DNA of 7,404 nt, taken from Verrucomicrobiota bacterium (lineage in GTDB: Bacteria; Verrucomicrobiota; Verrucomicrobiia; Limisphaerales; UBA9464). A program made the position numbers and the translations under genes. This document shows, in pieces, positions 5,515-7,404 of the stretch; position 1 is the stretch's first letter, and each line of letters opens with the position of its first letter. The stretch spans positions 1 to 7,404 of the forward strand of contig CANGMO010000105.1 in NCBI GenBank assembly GCA_947454295.1. Direction: 5' to 3'. A model generated the notes under the pieces. The model worked only from the letters and a program-made list of their open reading frames with translations. It was not told where the DNA came from and made no database searches.

Positions 5515-6504
5515 CTATGGACGTTTCCAGTCCGGAACGGCGGCCAGCACCTCCCGAAGGGACACTTCGGCTCCGTCACGTCGCTTGCTTTCGTCAGCAG
5601 CCTGCATGAAGGCGAAAATCTCCAGGGTTTCCTCCGGCGAAACCGGGGACACGCCGGTCTGAAAGAACTGAATTGCAGCGGCGACGAGCGGTGCATAGCC
5701 CTCGTATGCGCCAACCTTGAGTGACCCTTTGGTTCCCTCCGCCATGCCGGAGTAGCCTTCGATTTCCCGGAAGGTGCCCGTCCGTCCACCTGGCCAGTAC
5801 CCCGTGACTTCAATGGCGCCGGTTGCCGTGCGGCCCCGCTTCACCCGTTCGCAGCCGGTTCCCATGACCGTGAACAGCGACTCGCACCCGTGCACGCCAT
5901 ACCAGAACAGGTCAGGATGGTGGGGCTCCAAGTGCGCCGGCGACCCGCACCAGACGTTGGTGACCACTCCAATCGCCCCTGCCCTGGCGGCGAGCGTGTT
6001 GGTGGCAAAGCGCAGGGACGATGCGGTGAACACCGGAACTTTGGCGGCACGAGCGAGGTGAAAGATTTCCGCGGCGTCGGCCAAGGTCCCCGCGACCGGC
6101 TTGTCGATGAACAGGGGCTTTCGTGCGGCGATCACCGGCCGGGCCTGAGCCAGGTGCGGACGTCCGTCCACGCTCTCCAGAAACACCACATCCACCCGAC
6201 GGCAGAGCTCCTCGATCGAATCAACCATGGCCACCCCGTGCTTGTCGCGAAGCACGCGGGTGTACTCCTCCACGCGCGACCAACTGGACTCAATGTCCGG
6301 ACTGCCACCCTTGAACGCGGCAACCACCCGTGCCCCGGAGACGTGATCCTTGGCGTTCGGATTGTTGAGAATATCGGTGAAGGCGGTGGCGTGCGAGGTA
6401 TCGAGCCCGATCATGCCCACGCGCAGATCCGCAGCGGCGGCCGACCATGCCGACGCCACGGAAACGAGAAGAGCCACGGTTCGAAGCACAGGCGATTGGG
6501 GCAT
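5515..6504 (-). CDS. Exported Gfo/Idh/MocA-family oxidoreductase-like protein
   Basis: A 329-residue protein. A signal sequence covers residues 1-25 (RTVALLVSVASAWSAAAA). It lacks a twin-arginine motif, so Sec export is suggested. The Rossmann half starts at DLRVGMIGLDTSHATAF (26-42). The usual G-x-G-x-x-G loop is replaced by G30-M-I-G33-L-D-T-S-H. It continues through VDVVFLESVDGRPHLAQA and the family hallmark FIDKPVAG (D134-K-P, equivalent to the EKP motif). The second half has the alpha/beta C-terminal domain, with GVHGCESLFTVMGTG at about 203-217 (His205 a possible catalytic residue) and a C-terminal EETLEIFAFMQAADES helix. Relatives use NAD(P) on sugars or inositols; the substrate here is unknown, and NAD(P) use outside the cytoplasm would be unusual. 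The ATG at 6504 has a strong GGAGGA ten bases upstream. It follows the DUF6454-like gene by 62 bases on the same strand, probably as an operon. The family is confident, the activity uncertain. Confidence 0.9.
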   Translation of the reverse strand: MPQSPVLRTVALLVSVASAWSAAAADLRVGMIGLDTSHATAFTDILNNPNAKDHVSGARVVAAFKGGSPDIESSWSRVEEYTRVLRDKHGVAMVDSIEELCRRVDVVFLESVDGRPHLAQARPVIAARKPLFIDKPVAGTLADAAEIFHLARAAKVPVFTASSLRFATNTLAARAGAIGVVTNVWCGSPAHLEPHHPDLFWYGVHGCESLFTVMGTGCERVKRGRTATGAIEVTGYWPGGRTGTFREIEGYSGMAEGTKGSLKVGAYEGYAPLVAAAIQFFQTGVSPVSPEETLEIFAFMQAADESKRRDGAEVSLREVLAAVPDWKRP

Positions 6505-6524
6505 GCGGTTGTTTCCTCCAGAAG

Positions 6525-6555
6525 TCGGATCCTGGCAATGCCAGACTCGATCCGA
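6525..6555 (-). other. 12-bp intercistronic hairpin before the Gfo/Idh-like gene
   Basis: On the - strand TCGGATC (6555-6549) pairs with GATCCGA (6531-6525), and CTGGC (6544-6540) pairs with GCCAG (6536-6532) around an ATT loop, with a 4-nt bulge GAGT. It fills most of the 62-base gap after the DUF6454-like stop and ends five bases before the GGAGGA of the next gene. There is no U tract. It may stabilise or process the two-gene mRNA, tune initiation, or serve as an operator. Confidence 0.55.
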
Positions 6556-6566
6556 TGGGTTGACGC

Positions 6567-7404
6567 CTATGGGCTCGTCCGTTCAAGCCGCGGAAGCGCG
6601 GTCAGTTCAACCCGGACCAGTCGATTCGTGACTTCCAGGTCGGCGGGCAGAAACCAGAGGCCACGGCCATCGGCATCAGGAGACATCGCTTCCCGGGCGA
6701 GTTCCATATCCCGCCACCTCGGAACCACGCGGGCGTCGACGGTTGCCTTCGGATTCAGGAAGTCAGAGTAGATGAGCAAACGGCCAAATGGCGGGGCATT
6801 GGTTCCGGAACGGTCCAACGACAGCCCCGAAGCGTAGAGGCGCCCGTCCTGCCACTTCCAATCCTGAACGGCCACGCCGGCCGCCACAGCCGCGATTCCC
6901 GGGCCCAGTCCACGCGACATGAGGGCATCCCCGTTCCAAAGGAATTGCCGCCCCCCCTCCATGGACCATCCGTAGACGGTCTCGGTATCCCAGCTGGCCC
7001 CAAGGAGGATCCAGCCGTCGTGAGCGGATCCGGCCGCCCCAACGCGCATCACCGCCAACGCCCCCACATGATCGGGAACCGGGAACTGGATTTCGGGAAC
7101 TGGGTTGGAGGTTCCAGCCAGGGCCTTCAGGTCGTAGGCCGCCACCACGCTTCGACCTCGTCGACGCGATTCGGCCAGAGGAATCCAAAGCCGGTTGCCA
7201 TCCGACTGCATCCCGCCGGCGTGATCGAGAGGCAGATCGTTGGACGCGGTGCGGCTCACCGACAACTCCCCGCAATCCCAGATTGCGGCACCGGGAGTCC
7301 AGGCGAGCAGCAGCGCGGAACGCGGACGCACATCCTCCCGCCGGGCAGTCACCCACCAGCGACCCGAAGCCCAAACCAGGCCCTGGGTATGGGCCCTCAT
7401 CGCT
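6567..7404 (-). CDS. DUF6454-like protein, N-terminus beyond the right edge
   Basis: The frame is open to the window edge. The ATG at 7400 is probably internal because the sequence there (MRAHTQGLVWASGRWWVTAR) already resembles the start of a conserved domain. About 278 codons are visible. Recurring features are HTQGLVW, LDHAGGMQ (about 58-65, numbering from that Met), LWIPLAESRRRGRSVVAAYD (71-90), VPDHVGALAV (108-117) and LLGASWDTETVYGWSMEGG (132-150). This pattern of a 'HxGG' strand, an 'IPxAES' strand, a 'DHxGAL' strand and an 'ASWDT' strand matches my memory of DUF6454, a family of predicted beta-propeller character and unknown function. Repeated short beta strands with W and G at turns fit that fold. 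It is followed by the Gfo/Idh-like gene and probably cotranscribed with it. The family assignment is from memory and moderate; the CDS itself is well supported. No signal peptide can be judged because the start is missing. Confidence 0.8.
   Translation of the reverse strand, partial: AMRAHTQGLVWASGRWWVTARREDVRPRSALLLAWTPGAAIWDCGELSVSRTASNDLPLDHAGGMQSDGNRLWIPLAESRRRGRSVVAAYDLKALAGTSNPVPEIQFPVPDHVGALAVMRVGAAGSAHDGWILLGASWDTETVYGWSMEGGRQFLWNGDALMSRGLGPGIAAVAAGVAVQDWKWQDGRLYASGLSLDRSGTNAPPFGRLLIYSDFLNPKATVDARVVPRWRDMELAREAMSPDADGRGLWFLPADLEVTNRLVRVELTALPRLERTSP

Noticed and set aside
5890..6771. + strand open frame of 293 codons opposite the Gfo/Idh-like gene
   Set aside because: It is antisense to a protein with clear family motifs, contains no recognisable domain, and has an Arg/Gly/Pro-rich composition typical of shadow frames.

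Overview
The window looks like an ordinary chromosomal segment of a GC-rich free-living bacterium. The gene set suggests Verrucomicrobiota or a nearby PVC/Planctomycete-like lineage. The clues are an exported Gfo/Idh/MocA-like protein with an N-terminal signal sequence, an exported thioredoxin-fold protein of the 'DFTGSDWC-x-WC' type, and a DUF6454-like protein. This is inferred from protein style, not from a search. I see no tRNA, rRNA, CRISPR array, transposase or integrase.

Layout: 1-608 has no gene I can support. Its first 240 bases are clearly poorer in GC (about 46% by hand count) than the rest, and its last third can fold into several hairpins upstream of a small zinc-ribbon gene. At 609-959 (+) is a YjdM/PhnA-type zinc-ribbon protein. 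It converges on thiC (1084-3051, -), and the two share a long hairpin terminator at 999-1039. thiC is preceded by a clear TPP riboswitch (about 3137-3224, - strand), so the first committed pyrimidine step of thiamine synthesis is probably feedback-controlled by thiamine pyrophosphate.

Divergent from thiC is a gene for an exported thioredoxin-fold protein (3399-4373, +). It converges on an exported Bcp-type peroxiredoxin (4475-4990, -), and a perfect 17-bp hairpin lies between them. Both are redox proteins with signal sequences, so a shared envelope thiol-peroxide role is possible, but they are not in one operon. Divergent from the peroxiredoxin is an 86-residue, very basic, single-pass membrane protein of unknown function (5178-5438, +).

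The right part (5515-7404, -) holds a likely two-gene unit. A DUF6454-like protein enters from beyond the right edge. After 62 bases containing a 12-bp hairpin comes a Gfo/Idh/MocA-like oxidoreductase with a strong ribosome binding site and an export signal.

I did not find a convincing new multi-gene system. The points most worth a second look are the exported Gfo/Idh-like protein whose nucleotide-binding loop departs from the standard motif, the thioredoxin protein with a long helical tail, the thiC leader with a small overlapping reading frame, and the possible structured leader of the yjdM gene.
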